The notes below the pieces were generated by a model. The model had not been told where the DNA came from. It searched no databases and saw only the letters and a list, made by a program, of their open reading frames with translations. The translations under genes and the position numbers were made by a program. This document shows, piece after piece, positions 19,759-27,289 of a stretch of 47,011 nt of DNA. Each line of letters starts with the position of its first letter. Positions within the stretch are counted from its first letter, which is position 1. The stretch comes from a virus. Where the stretch lies: the IMG/VR virus record IMGVR_UViG_3300045996_001357, positions 1-47,011 of that record. One strand, given 5' to 3'.

Positions 19759-21237
19759 ATGACCAGACCGCTCCGTCTCGCCGCCTACATGCGCGTCTCT
19801 CAGATGGGGGACCGCGAGGAGGGCTCCGAGAACTTCCACAGCACCAAGTTCCAGGACGAGGATGTCTACCGGCACGCCGAGAAGATCGGGGCCGAGATCG
19901 CCGTCGTCCGCCAGGAGCTGAACCTGTCCGGGGCCAATTGGGAGAAGCGCCAGGGCTTCCAGGAGTGCGTCGCGCTCGTGGAGTCGGGCGAAGTCGATGG
20001 GGTGATCGTGTCCTACCTGTCCCGCTTCGCTCGCGATATGCGCGTGGCCTACATGGCACTCGGGCGGATCGCCGATGCCGGCGGCGCCGTCTTCACGGTC
20101 TCTGAGGGCATCGACACCCGCACCCGCCAGGGCCGCATGAACTTCAACATCCGGATGGCGATGGCGCAGGACGAGTGGGAGCAGCGCCGCGACGAGATCA
20201 TGCGGGTGCACCGCACCAAGATCAGCCAGGGCAAGCCGATGCGGGCGCCGTTCGGATACATGAAGGACCCCGACACCGGCAAGCTCGTGCGAGACCCCGT
20301 GCAGGCTCCCTGGGTCGTGCGGATCTTCGAGTGGGCCGCCGAGGGTAAGGGCTTCCGCGAGATCGCCCGCCTCCTGAACTCGGACCCAGCGGCGCCCCCG
20401 CCCACCAAGAAGACGAGCCACTGGACGCCGACCACCGTCCGGGACCTGGTCAAGCGCCGCACCTACCTCGGGGAGGTCTGGCACGACAGGACGCGCAGCG
20501 TGGTCAAGAAGGGCGCCCACAAGGAGCTGGTCTCCGAGCTGCTCTACGCCCGGGCCAACATGCCCAAGGGCGAGCGCCGTGACCCCCGGGGGAAGCACAC
20601 CCTGGCCGGCCTGCTGCGCTGCGCGAACTGCCGCCACATGCTCAAGGCGATCCCGACGAGGGGCCGGGTCATGTACGGGTGCCGCCGACACAGCGCCGCC
20701 GGTCCCTGCCCGGAGCCCGTACTGGTCAATGAGGCCAACATCATCCCGCTGCTCCACCGCGAGGCGATCCGCCTCTGGAACGTGGAGGGCAAGGAGTTCG
20801 GGACCGTCAACCGCAACCCGCTGGTCGAGCGCGCCCGGGACGAGCTGACGATCCTCAAGGAGCGCTACAAGTCCTGGATGCACGACGACGAGACCCGCAC
20901 CTTCGACCGCGAGGCATGGGAGGAGGAGCGCAACGCGCGCAAGGCCGCCGTGGACGCGGCGAAGGAGCAGCTTCAGACGGCGATGCAGGCGGGGCTGGGA
21001 GCGGCCAACTCCACCGAGCCGGCCGCCATGCCCACCGATCCCGCCGAGCTGCGCGAGATGCTCCTCGCCGCCTTCGAGACCGTCTTCCTACGCCCCCGCG
21101 CGAAGGTCGCCAGCGACATGCTGGTCATCCCCAAGGGCGCGACGGTCCCGGAGGTCCCGCGCCGTGGCAAGGTCTTCAACCCGACCCCCGTCGTCTTCCC
21201 CCAGGACCGCCCATCGGGTGCCCGGGTGACGGGCTGA
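19759..21237 (+). CDS. int: Large serine integrase
   Basis: A 492-residue site-specific recombinase. The catalytic domain has Ser14 in YMRVSQMGDRE and YLSRFARD (86-93). The recombinase domain (about 165-250) contains APFGYMKDP. A zinc-ribbon domain has CANC (288-291) and two later cysteines (308, 317). A long coiled coil (about 345-420) and a C-terminal tail complete the usual large-serine-recombinase layout. ATG 19759 is chosen over an upstream ATG because that would lie in the regulatory element. Such enzymes integrate the phage at attB without host factors and need a directionality factor to excise. attP is probably nearby but was not identified. Confidence 0.95.
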   Translation: MTRPLRLAAYMRVSQMGDREEGSENFHSTKFQDEDVYRHAEKIGAEIAVVRQELNLSGANWEKRQGFQECVALVESGEVDGVIVSYLSRFARDMRVAYMALGRIADAGGAVFTVSEGIDTRTRQGRMNFNIRMAMAQDEWEQRRDEIMRVHRTKISQGKPMRAPFGYMKDPDTGKLVRDPVQAPWVVRIFEWAAEGKGFREIARLLNSDPAAPPPTKKTSHWTPTTVRDLVKRRTYLGEVWHDRTRSVVKKGAHKELVSELLYARANMPKGERRDPRGKHTLAGLLRCANCRHMLKAIPTRGRVMYGCRRHSAAGPCPEPVLVNEANIIPLLHREAIRLWNVEGKEFGTVNRNPLVERARDELTILKERYKSWMHDDETRTFDREAWEEERNARKAAVDAAKEQLQTAMQAGLGAANSTEPAAMPTDPAELREMLLAAFETVFLRPRAKVASDMLVIPKGATVPEVPRRGKVFNPTPVVFPQDRPSGARVTG

Positions 21238-21282
21238 GAGGATCTTGGCGTACGCCAGGTCCATCGACTGCTCGGGGTTCAT
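21088..21282 (-). CDS. Last gene of the replication operon, running into int antisense
   Basis: ATG 21282 has GGAGGAG upstream and overlaps the previous stop as ATGA. The first 20 or so residues (MNPEQSMDLAYAKILSARHP) look like a normal protein, but the rest is read through the 3' end of int on the opposite strand (150 nt overlap) and is Asp/Arg-rich like antisense of GC-rich DNA. It is probably a gene truncated where the lysogeny module joins. Confidence 0.5.
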   Translation of the reverse strand: MNPEQSMDLAYAKILSARHPGTRWAVLGEDDGGRVEDLATARDLRDRRALGDDQHVAGDLRAGA

Positions 21283-21455
21283 GTACTCTCCTCCTCGGTC
21301 CCTGCCTCACCCTCGATCACCGGTTTCCCGCTGATCCTGAGTGCGTCAGGGGCCACCCACTTGACGACGACGGGGCTCGGCTTCGGCCGGGCCTTCTTCT
21401 TGAAGGCGCTCCGCTTCCGCGTCGAGCCCCACCCCTTCCGGCGCTTTGCGCTCAC
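21279..21455 (-). CDS. Small very basic protein, 58 aa
   Basis: GTG 21455 overlaps the upstream stop as GTGA. The N-terminal half is Lys/Arg-rich (MSAKRRKGWGSTRKRSAFKK) and the C-terminus acidic (EGEAGTEEEST). Likely nucleic-acid binding; family unknown. Confidence 0.6.
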   Translation of the reverse strand: MSAKRRKGWGSTRKRSAFKKKARPKPSPVVVKWVAPDALRISGKPVIEGEAGTEEEST

Positions 21456-21838
21456 AGCCCGGCCTCGTGCGGATCCATCCCCAGCGCGCGCATGAGCCTC
21501 AGCCCCTGGTCGTAGGAGACGTGCTCCTGGTGCACCATGCAGTCCGGCCGGCGCCTGAGCCCCAGCACCCGGTTCGCACGTGACGTGTCCGCCTTGATCG
21601 CCCCAGGACGGCGCCGCTCAGCCTGAAGCCTCGACGGAGCCGGCCGGTAGACCCAGCCGACGTGAATACACAGCTCGGAGAGGGTCATCTCGCCTCGGGA
21701 CTGCATCTCCAGGAAGCGTTCGCGGAACGGCGCCACCGGCACCATCTCGCAGCTCTCTTCCCGGCGTCGGTGATAGTTGCGGCGCATTGCCGAGCGGCGT
21801 TGCGCACGTTCCAGCTTGCACCCCCGGCGTGGCTCCAC
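21452..21838 (-). CDS. HTH-like DNA-binding protein A, 128 aa
   Basis: Basic N-terminus, then a helix-turn-helix-like unit (RGEMTLSELCIHVGWVYRP), the block ANRVLGLRR and the C-terminal YDQGLRLMRALGMDPHEAGL. The same order of blocks occurs in the 23319-23822 product, so the two are paralogues. GTG 21838 is two bases from the previous stop. Probably a phage-encoded regulator of replication or transcription. Confidence 0.65.
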   Translation of the reverse strand: MEPRRGCKLERAQRRSAMRRNYHRRREESCEMVPVAPFRERFLEMQSRGEMTLSELCIHVGWVYRPAPSRLQAERRRPGAIKADTSRANRVLGLRRRPDCMVHQEHVSYDQGLRLMRALGMDPHEAGL

Positions 21839-21839
21839 T

Positions 21840-22064
21840 TCACAGCTCCAGCTCGGTCTGCGGGTGCATCTCCCCGGGCGCCCGGTCCACGTAGTGCTCC
21901 TCGTCGTCCTCGGACTTCACGTACACGCGCCAGCCGTCTTCGGTGTCGATGTAGATCGTCCGGGCGCTGCCCGCCATGTCGAGCTTCTGAAGCAGGACAC
22001 GGAGATTGCGGCGCGACAGCACCACGTCCACCTCCCGATCTGGGGCGTCCACGATCCCTCTCAT
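21840..22064 (-). CDS. Small protein, 74 aa
   Basis: ATG 22064 has AAGGAG five bases upstream and overlaps the helicase stop. The C-terminus resembles a small beta fold (ARTIYIDTEDGWRVYVKSEDDEEHYV) and is acidic. No family recognised. Confidence 0.62.
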   Translation of the reverse strand: MRGIVDAPDREVDVVLSRRNLRVLLQKLDMAGSARTIYIDTEDGWRVYVKSEDDEEHYVDRAPGEMHPQTELEL

Positions 22065-23230
22065 CACATCTCCTTTACGAACGTGGCCCTGGAGCCGTCG
22101 AAGATCACCGGGACCCCGCCCGGCACGTCCATGCGCTGCTTGAGCGTGTAGATGAGCCCGTGGTTCTGTGGCCGGCCTGAAACCTCGTCGTCCTGGCGCC
22201 AGACCATCCCGACCACGTCAGCGTCCTGCTCGAAGGCGGAGGCACCCTTGATGTCGGCCAGCGTCGGCTGGGGCCTGGCGGCTCCGACGATCCGGCCACG
22301 GTTCAGGTGCACGGTCGCGAGGACCACGCAACGCGCCAGTTTCGCCGTGTCCCCGAGTAGCTGAGAGATCCGCGCAAGGTCCCTCTCATCCCGATAAGGA
22401 ATGCGGTGGAGAATGTCGATGATCGCCACGTCAGGTTTGCGGACCCGAATATCTCGCGCAATGTCCTCAGCGTGCCAACCTGGGCACTCAACGACCCCAT
22501 ACGGAATTCCCTGGAGCGCAAGCAGCACCTTCGCTTTCTCGTGTTCGGTCAGTGAGTTCTCCTGCACCCGCCTGAGGTCCAGGCCGGTCGAGGCGGACGC
22601 GAAGCGGCACATGCGCTCCTCGGCCGTCATCTCGTTCAACCAGGCCCAGACCACGGCCCCCTGCCTATGGAGTTCGCGGGCGATCTGGTCAATCCAGACG
22701 GTCTTGCCGTGCGAGGTCCAGCCGCCCCACAGGTGCACCGTCCCGGGCTGCATCCGCCACGTGAAGAACGGCAGCCCCCAGCCCGGCACCACCGGGGCGT
22801 CCATCCGGTCGAGCATCAACATGCCGAGCCTCTCGGGGTCGTACACCCGGTCTGACTCGTGGCGGGTCAGCAGCTTCTGCTCGGCGGTGGCGAACTCGTC
22901 CTCGTCCTCATGGTCGGCGGCGTCGAGGATCTGCATGGCCGCGTGCCGGCGGGTGCGCCACAGCGCTGTCTCCACGATCCTGCGGGCGTACGCCCCGGCG
23001 TGCCCCAGGTTCGGGACCGGGCCGGCGTACTCGTTCAGCTCGGGGATGGTGACCGTGTCGATCGGTTCGCCCTGGTCGTGCTGGCGCAGTGCCCGCTTGA
23101 ACAGGTGCCCCCTGGTCGTGCTGTAGAAGTGCGGCGGCTTCAGACCGGCGTCGATGACCGAGGGAGGGATCAGCCCTGAGAGCGCTATCGCCCCCAGGAC
23201 CGCCTCCTCGGCCGCCAGGTCGTGGTTCAT
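22064..23230 (-). CDS. dnaB: DnaB-like replicative helicase
   Basis: A 388-residue helicase. The helical N-terminal domain (EEAVLGAIALSGLIP...) is followed by the RecA-like motor with Walker A GGWTSHGKT (169-177), Walker B PDVAIID (266-272), ATVHLNRGR sensor and the C-terminal GLIYTLKQR/ARVTFVKEM-type end. It unwinds DNA at phage forks. The start at ATG 23230 overlaps the tiny zinc gene as ATGA; the frame is open upstream but non-coding in style. It sits next to initiator-like and exonuclease genes. Confidence 0.92.
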   Translation of the reverse strand: MNHDLAAEEAVLGAIALSGLIPPSVIDAGLKPPHFYSTTRGHLFKRALRQHDQGEPIDTVTIPELNEYAGPVPNLGHAGAYARRIVETALWRTRRHAAMQILDAADHEDEDEFATAEQKLLTRHESDRVYDPERLGMLMLDRMDAPVVPGWGLPFFTWRMQPGTVHLWGGWTSHGKTVWIDQIARELHRQGAVVWAWLNEMTAEERMCRFASASTGLDLRRVQENSLTEHEKAKVLLALQGIPYGVVECPGWHAEDIARDIRVRKPDVAIIDILHRIPYRDERDLARISQLLGDTAKLARCVVLATVHLNRGRIVGAARPQPTLADIKGASAFEQDADVVGMVWRQDDEVSGRPQNHGLIYTLKQRMDVPGGVPVIFDGSRATFVKEM

Positions 23231-23322
23231 CGAGCGCCCTCGGCCGGCAGGATCATGTCGCAGTAGACGCACAGCATCGGGTTCGTTTGGCCGGTTGGTC
23301 GGCCGCATCGAGGGCACTTCAC
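23227..23322 (-). CDS. Tiny zinc-ribbon protein, 31 aa
   Basis: GTG 23322. MKCPRCGRPTGQTNPMLCVYC carries two CxxC pairs (3-6, 18-21) and ends ILPAEGAR. Overlaps both neighbours (4 nt each side), which strongly supports expression. May be an accessory to the helicase. Confidence 0.6.
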   Translation of the reverse strand: MKCPRCGRPTGQTNPMLCVYCDMILPAEGAR

Positions 23323-23822
23323 AGACCGATCTCCCACGGGAAGATGTGGCAGGCGTGGGCGATCCGCAGCGCCGTCTCCTCCCGGCACGTCCGACTGATC
23401 GCGATGGTGCCGTTCTTCTCCCTGCGAGCCTCCAGCCCCAGGGCGCGCTTGACCGTGGACGAGTCGCCGCCCGTCTTACTGCTGTCCTTACGAACCCAGC
23501 CGGCCCGCAGCGCGATCTCCTCAAAGCTCAGTTCAGGGTTCGCGCGCATCTCGCGCTCAACCGCCTCCCGCAGAGGACCGTTGGGGACCATGCCCCTCCG
23601 GCAGCCCTCCGGGCCTCGCCGCTCGCGGGCGTTCTGACGCCTGAGCCGGCCGAGACGCATCGCGCTGGCCCGGGCTCGGTTGTTCTGGTGGTAGCGGCGG
23701 TTGCGCTCGGCGCGGCAGGTACGGCACACAACCCGGCCATCCCGTCCCCGGTAGTAAGCGTCGTGCGGGTGCTCGGCGCGGCAGCGGTGGCCCCTGGGGA
23801 TGCCTAGCTCGACCGTCTCCAT
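23319..23822 (-). CDS. HTH-like DNA-binding protein B, 167 aa
   Basis: N-terminal zinc-knuckle-like residues (GHRCRAEHPHDAYYRG...VVCRTCRAERNRRYH), a basic linker, then the HTH block LSFEEIALRAGWVRKD, TVKRALGLE and the end ALRIAHACHIFPWEIGL. These blocks match the 21452-21838 protein in order and spacing. ATG 23822 overlaps the previous stop. Confidence 0.68.
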   Translation of the reverse strand: METVELGIPRGHRCRAEHPHDAYYRGRDGRVVCRTCRAERNRRYHQNNRARASAMRLGRLRRQNARERRGPEGCRRGMVPNGPLREAVEREMRANPELSFEEIALRAGWVRKDSSKTGGDSSTVKRALGLEARREKNGTIAISRTCREETALRIAHACHIFPWEIGL

Positions 23823-24310
23823 CACAGGAACGCCCCCCTCTTCTCCTCTCCGGTCAGGCCGGCCATGTCGTGGAACTCCTCGGTTTTCGTGTCGTTGCGG
23901 AAGATCAGGGTCAGGTCGTTGAAGCGCTTGCCCGTCGCGTCCCGCCCCCGGTTCATGTGGAAGTCGCTGGATGCGCAGCCGTCGATCGCCCGGCACAGGT
24001 ACTCGACCGTGTAGCCGGACTTCAGCCGCTGCTGGATCTTCTGCCGGCGCTCGGGTGTCATGCGGGTGTTCGGGCGCTTGCCCATGACCGTGCACCAGTG
24101 ATGGAAGACCTTGCGCACGTCGGTGGATTCCAGGTGGCGTTCGCCGAGCGGCTTCACCCCCGTGGCCGGCTGGGTGCGAGCGGCGCCGATACGACCCGGG
24201 GCTAGCGTCTTGTAGACGAGCTTCAGGTGCATGCGGTCCAGCTCGCGTGCGATCAGTTCCAGCTTGGCCTCCACCGTGGTCGCCGCCGCGACCTCCTCCT
24301 CACACCCCAT
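23822..24310 (-). CDS. Replication-initiator-like protein, 162 aa
   Basis: A helical N-terminus (AKLELIARELDRMHLKL) is followed by the conserved C-terminal block VFHHWCTVMGKRPNTRMTP...RLKSGYTVEYLCRAIDGCASSDFH...KRFNDLTLIFRN. That block is the phage replication domain usually found at the end of phage O/DnaD-like initiators or helicase loaders (Phg_2220_C type). The start is uncertain: ATG 24310 overlaps the preceding gene by 11 nt and lacks a Shine-Dalgarno; a longer frame exists but reads antisense-like. It would recruit the DnaB-like helicase two genes downstream. Confidence 0.72.
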   Translation of the reverse strand: MGCEEEVAAATTVEAKLELIARELDRMHLKLVYKTLAPGRIGAARTQPATGVKPLGERHLESTDVRKVFHHWCTVMGKRPNTRMTPERRQKIQQRLKSGYTVEYLCRAIDGCASSDFHMNRGRDATGKRFNDLTLIFRNDTKTEEFHDMAGLTGEEKRGAFL

Positions 24311-24473
24311 CGCCGTACACCGGGCAGTCGGGGCAGGCGTTCTCGCATCCGGGCTCGTCACAGAGGTCCATCAGAAGCTGGCCGGGGATCGGCTCCACCG
24401 CCATGTAGGTCTCCAACCTCTCCAGGATCTCCATGCGGTCGCGGTGACGGTTCAGTTGCGGGATGACGTTCAT
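24300..24473 (-). CDS. Small acidic cysteine-rich protein, 57 aa
   Basis: ATG 24473 overlaps the exonuclease stop as ATGA. MNVIPQLNRHRDRMEILERL, then an acidic end with four cysteines (LCDEPGCENACPDC), a compact metal site. Between exonuclease and initiator genes; role unknown. Confidence 0.6.
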   Translation of the reverse strand: MNVIPQLNRHRDRMEILERLETYMAVEPIPGQLLMDLCDEPGCENACPDCPVYGDGV

Positions 24474-25303
24474 GCGGCGGCCCTTCCTTCTTTCTTCAGC
24501 TCAACCCTCAGGGTCTGATCGAACTCGCGCTGTGCCCTGAACGAGGCGTGAAGCGCCAGGAACTGCTCGGGGGTCGCCAGTGAGTGCACGTACTCATACT
24601 CGCCGTCCTCGCCGGCCCGCAGGATCGCTCCGAAGCGGGGGACGCCGTAGCCGGACTCCTCGACTGCGATCTGGTAGCCGGCCGTCTGGTAGTGGTGGGA
24701 GTCGCGGACAGCCCTGCTGGTCTTCAGGTCGAGCACGCCCAGGACGCCGTCGACCTTCGCCAACAGGTCCATCCGGCCGGCGTACTGGTGCTCCCAGGAG
24801 GCGACCATCAACTCGGTATGCACCACGACCGGCTCAAATTCGACCCACCACCGGCACATCGCCTGGAGGTAGCCCCGGTGCTCGACCGGGAAGTCGGTGA
24901 GCTTGGGGACCTTGCCCTCGGCGAGCTGCTCGAACCCCTTGTGGACGCTGGTGCCCCGGCTCGCGGCGTCATCCCGGGCGTTCCAGTACCGCAGGCCCTG
25001 AGACTTCATCTCCTCCAGGATCGCCTCGGCGCCCATCCGCTCCACCGGCCGGCCACGCTGGCGCAGCTCGATAACCCCGGCGACCGTCTGCCGCTCAACC
25101 CAGCCGCTCAGGTTCTTCTGCACCGCCTTGTCGAGCACGGTCGAGACCGAGGGGACGTAGCGGAGCTTCAGGTCTTCCAGGTCGCTCGGCTGAAGGGGCG
25201 GCGGCTCCCGGCGGATGCGGCGCAGCTTGTAGCGGTGGGCCTTGTCCTGGTAGACGATCTGGACGCCGGACGGGGTGGTGCTGATCTCCTCACTCGCCGC
25301 CAT
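24470..25303 (-). CDS. RecB/Cas4-like PD-(D/E)XK exonuclease
   Basis: A 277-residue nuclease with the PD-(D/E)XK core: YAGRMDLLAKV (Asp), then LGVLDLKTS (D and K of the D-X-K box, about residues 195-203) and YQTAGYQIAVEE (QxxxY helix). A His in the early GTSVHKGFEQL belongs to the same family. Phage members degrade DNA ends to feed a single-strand annealing partner, probably the 25537-26112 product. ATG 25303 overlaps the 62-aa gene. Confidence 0.85.
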   Translation of the reverse strand: MAASEEISTTPSGVQIVYQDKAHRYKLRRIRREPPPLQPSDLEDLKLRYVPSVSTVLDKAVQKNLSGWVERQTVAGVIELRQRGRPVERMGAEAILEEMKSQGLRYWNARDDAASRGTSVHKGFEQLAEGKVPKLTDFPVEHRGYLQAMCRWWVEFEPVVVHTELMVASWEHQYAGRMDLLAKVDGVLGVLDLKTSRAVRDSHHYQTAGYQIAVEESGYGVPRFGAILRAGEDGEYEYVHSLATPEQFLALHASFRAQREFDQTLRVELKKEGRAAA

Positions 25304-25478
25304 CCCAGCTCCCCTCAGAGGACGCGGGCGCCAGCTCGAAGTTCGTGTGCGTGGTGACCGTCACGCCGACCAGGCCCAGGACTTCCGCCGCGTGCGCGAG
25401 CAGGTGGGCGGCGTCCTCCACGTCCTCCCGGGTCCAATCGGTGGGCGTGACGGCCGACACGTCGAGCTGCGCGATCAT
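25290..25478 (-). CDS. Small acidic protein, 62 aa
   Basis: ATG 25478 overlaps the 21-aa gene as ATGA. MIAQLDVSAVTPTDWTREDVEDAAHLLAHAAEV is a mostly helical acidic protein ending in a polar tail. No family recognised. Confidence 0.58.
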   Translation of the reverse strand: MIAQLDVSAVTPTDWTREDVEDAAHLLAHAAEVLGLVGVTVTTHTNFELAPASSEGSWDGGE

Positions 25479-25540
25479 TCCCAGGCTCCGATCAGGCTGA
25501 CCGCCATCGCCAGCACGAGCAGGACGTAGGTCGCGCTCAT
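25475..25540 (-). CDS. Membrane micropeptide, 21 aa
   Basis: MSATYVLLVLAMAVSLIGAW plus Glu: one complete transmembrane helix. ATG 25540 overlaps the preceding stop as ATGA and its stop overlaps the next ATG as ATGA. Coupling at both ends argues that this tiny frame is translated. Confidence 0.5.
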   Translation of the reverse strand: MSATYVLLVLAMAVSLIGAWE

Positions 25541-26112
25541 GCCGCCACCCTCTTCACGAGCGCGTTGGCCTGGGCCGTCGTCAGCTCCGGGAGGTCGGAG
25601 ACGCCGAGCGAGTTCAGGTAGACCTGGACCGTGCTCGGGTCGGCATCCTTTTCGGCCAGCTTCTTCTCCAGGGAGATGACCTGGTTGTCGGTGAGCGTCT
25701 TGCGCGCCGGCCCCTGCGCCTTGATCGGCGTCACCTTCGCCGAGGGTTCGGCCACGGCCTCCTGGTCGGCGATGCGGTTGCGGACCTCCTGGCGGGACGC
25801 CAGCTTGCGGTTCGCGACCAGGCCACACGCAACGATCGCGCGGCCCCACGCGGCAGTCTCGGCATTCATCAGCTCCGAATCGCGGGTGTAGGGCGTCTTG
25901 CCGGGCCACGGCTCCCAGGCGATCCCCTGCCCCGGCGTCAGGTCATCGGCGGTCCGGTAGGCGGCGGCCTGGTAGTAGACGTAGTATTGGTCCCCGACCT
26001 TCTCGATGCCCCAGGCCAGGGTCTGCAACGTGCCGTCCGGGTGAGCGTCCTTGAAGTCCTGGATGCGCTCCGCCACGTCGACGTAGTCGTCCAGCGAGGG
26101 ACGTTGGGCCAT
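25537..26112 (-). CDS. Probable phage recombination/annealing-associated protein, 191 aa
   Basis: The N-terminal 110 residues carry the block MNAETAAWGRAIVACGLVAN followed by KLASRQEVRNRIAD, a signature of actinophage proteins encoded beside RecB-like exonucleases and compared with ERF-like annealing proteins. The C-terminal helical part (TDNQVISLEKKLAEKDADPS) looks like a small subdomain. ATG 26112 has GAGGAGG. It follows a strong terminator at 26196. Annealing function is inferred from neighbourhood, not from a catalytic motif. Confidence 0.65.
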   Translation of the reverse strand: MAQRPSLDDYVDVAERIQDFKDAHPDGTLQTLAWGIEKVGDQYYVYYQAAAYRTADDLTPGQGIAWEPWPGKTPYTRDSELMNAETAAWGRAIVACGLVANRKLASRQEVRNRIADQEAVAEPSAKVTPIKAQGPARKTLTDNQVISLEKKLAEKDADPSTVQVYLNSLGVSDLPELTTAQANALVKRVAA

Positions 26113-26180
26113 GCTCGTACTCCTCCTCAGTATTGTTGCCTTGCCGTCCCGGTCCCTTGCGGCTCCCGGGGCGGTTCCTC

Positions 26181-26190
26181 ACCCCCGTGG
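26181..26190 (-). promoter_or_regulatory. Orphan CCACGGGGGT box on the minus strand
   Basis: The exact array box occurs here 69 bases before ATG 26112, with no start codon at the usual distance, and next to the terminator stem. Probably a remnant or chance; see findings. Confidence 0.35.
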
Positions 26191-26195
26191 GGAAA

Positions 26196-26221
26196 GGGGG
26201 CCGGCCTTCGGGCCGGCCCCC
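26196..26221 (-). terminator. Strong GC hairpin terminator
   Basis: Perfect 11-bp stem GGGGGCCGGCC / GGCCGGCCCCC closed by a TTCG loop on the plus strand. It lies between endonuclease VII and the recombination genes, so it probably separates or attenuates leftward transcription. The minus-strand downstream CTTTCCCC has only a short T run. Confidence 0.75.
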
Positions 26222-26274
26222 GCTCTTCCTCCGGGGCATTGGGATTCCTAATCCCTCGGCCAGCGGTCGTGTGC

Positions 26275-26351
26275 CAGCCCGGTCTGAGAAAAGGCGCCCG
26301 TTTCCAGCGGCTAAACCTTTTCTCGCTCACAGCCCGGGCTGACCCGGGCTA
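26275..26351. repeat. CAGCCCGGKCT repeats and a 9-bp inverted repeat
   Basis: CAGCCCGGTCT (26275-26285) and CAGCCCGGGCT (26330-26340) match the words before the ParB-like gene; GACCCGGGCTA follows at 26341. Between them GAGAAAAGG (26286-26294) and CCTTTTCTC (26316-26324) form an inverted repeat. No gene lies in 26222-26362. Confidence 0.5.
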
Positions 26352-26362
26352 AAGTTTTCGGA

Positions 26363-26755
26363 CTACTCCAAATGGGGGATGTCGCCCCAGCGGAGCATCA
26401 ACGGGAACGGCGGATCTTCGAGGTAGTCGGCGGCGCGGCGCAAAACCTCCGGGTCCTCTCGGGCGGCGCCGAGCATCCGGTGGTTGCATCGCGAACACAG
26501 CAGGCCACGGACGGCGCCCGTCTTGTGGTCGTGGTCGACGGCGAGCTTCCTCGACCTCGGACGGTTCAGGCAGATCGCGCAGCGGCCACCCTGCCACTCC
26601 AGCGCCTGCTCGTACTGCACCATCGTGATCCCGTACCGGCGCTCGATACCGTCCGCCTGCTTGCACGGTTTGCAATAGGCCTGTCTGCCGTCGCGCGTGC
26701 TTGTGCCGAACTCCGCCAGCGGCTTTTTCTCCGCACACCGTGAGCAGCGCTTCAC
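26363..26755 (-). CDS. Recombination endonuclease VII family (HNH) protein
   Basis: 130 residues. The N-terminal zinc pairs CSRC (4-7) and CKPC (28-31) are followed by the EndoVII core: YGITMVQYEQALEWQGGRCAIC, LAVDHDHKTGAVRGLLC and CSRCNHRMLG (87-96) with the DHDH catalytic/zinc region. T4-type EndoVII resolves branched DNA before packaging. GTG 26755 overlaps the upstream stop and has GGAGG; the longer open frame lacks a start signal. Confidence 0.88.
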   Translation of the reverse strand: MKRCSRCAEKKPLAEFGTSTRDGRQAYCKPCKQADGIERRYGITMVQYEQALEWQGGRCAICLNRPRSRKLAVDHDHKTGAVRGLLCSRCNHRMLGAAREDPEVLRRAADYLEDPPFPLMLRWGDIPHLE

Positions 26756-26925
26756 AGCCCCTCCAGGGCCGTCGTCAGCTCCACCCCGGTGATCCGCGAC
26801 CGCCAGTTGCCGGCCTCGTCCCACATGATGAGCCCCAGCCCGTGAAGGTCAGCGGCTTCTTCGGGACTGACGTAGATCGTGCCGGTCTCGGTCAAGATGG
26901 GCGCGGGGTCCTCGAAGAAGTTCAT
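26752..26925 (-). CDS. Small acidic protein, 57 aa
   Basis: ATG 26925, MNFFEDPAPILTETGTIYVS, then EEAADLHGLGLIMWDEAGNW. Overlaps both neighbours by 4 nt (ATGA, GTGA). No family recognised. Confidence 0.58.
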   Translation of the reverse strand: MNFFEDPAPILTETGTIYVSPEEAADLHGLGLIMWDEAGNWRSRITGVELTTALEGL

Positions 26926-27074
26926 GCCGGCCGCATCTCCTCGATGTCCTCCATCGGGAACCCGAGCCCGCCCACGATCACGTACGCCTCGGTGAAGTCC
27001 TCAAGCCAGCCGTCGAACACCTGCCCGTTGGGGACCACGATCTCCACGCGGTCGCCGATCTCGAAGAAGTCCAT
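26922..27074 (-). CDS. Small beta-rich protein, 50 aa
   Basis: ATG 27074 shares a base with the previous stop (TGATG). MDFFEIGDRVEIVVPNGQVF and DGWLEDFTEAYVIVGGLGFP suggest a small SH3-like barrel. Start MDFFE is preferred to an upstream GTG that would overlap the neighbour more. Confidence 0.58.
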   Translation of the reverse strand: MDFFEIGDRVEIVVPNGQVFDGWLEDFTEAYVIVGGLGFPMEDIEEMRPA

Positions 27075-27289
27075 CACCCACCCCGCTTCATGGACGAGAA
27101 GTCGTGGGTCTCGATCAGCTTGTCGAACCATAGGCCCTTGAGGGGAATGTGCAGCTCGCTGAAGTAACGATCCGCTCGGTACTCGACGTTCGAGATCGGG
27201 ACCTCAATGACCGTGCCGTTGCGGTGCTTCACCCTGGCGACGATCTCGGCGGGGTGGCCCCACATGAAGAATTCGCGGGTGGTCTCCAC
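27074..27289 (-). CDS. Small protein, 71 aa
   Basis: GTG 27289 overlaps the upstream stop (TAGTG) and has GAGGAG upstream. METTREFFMWGHPAEIVARV is followed by a beta-rich centre and a polar end. Possibly related in fold to the 50-aa neighbour. Function unknown. Confidence 0.58.
   Translation of the reverse strand: METTREFFMWGHPAEIVARVKHRNGTVIEVPISNVEYRADRYFSELHIPLKGLWFDKLIETHDFSSMKRGG

Noticed and set aside
19348-20883. Long 511-codon minus-strand frame over the integrase
   Set aside because: Only the last 107 codons look like a protein; the rest is antisense of the integrase gene in GC-rich DNA.
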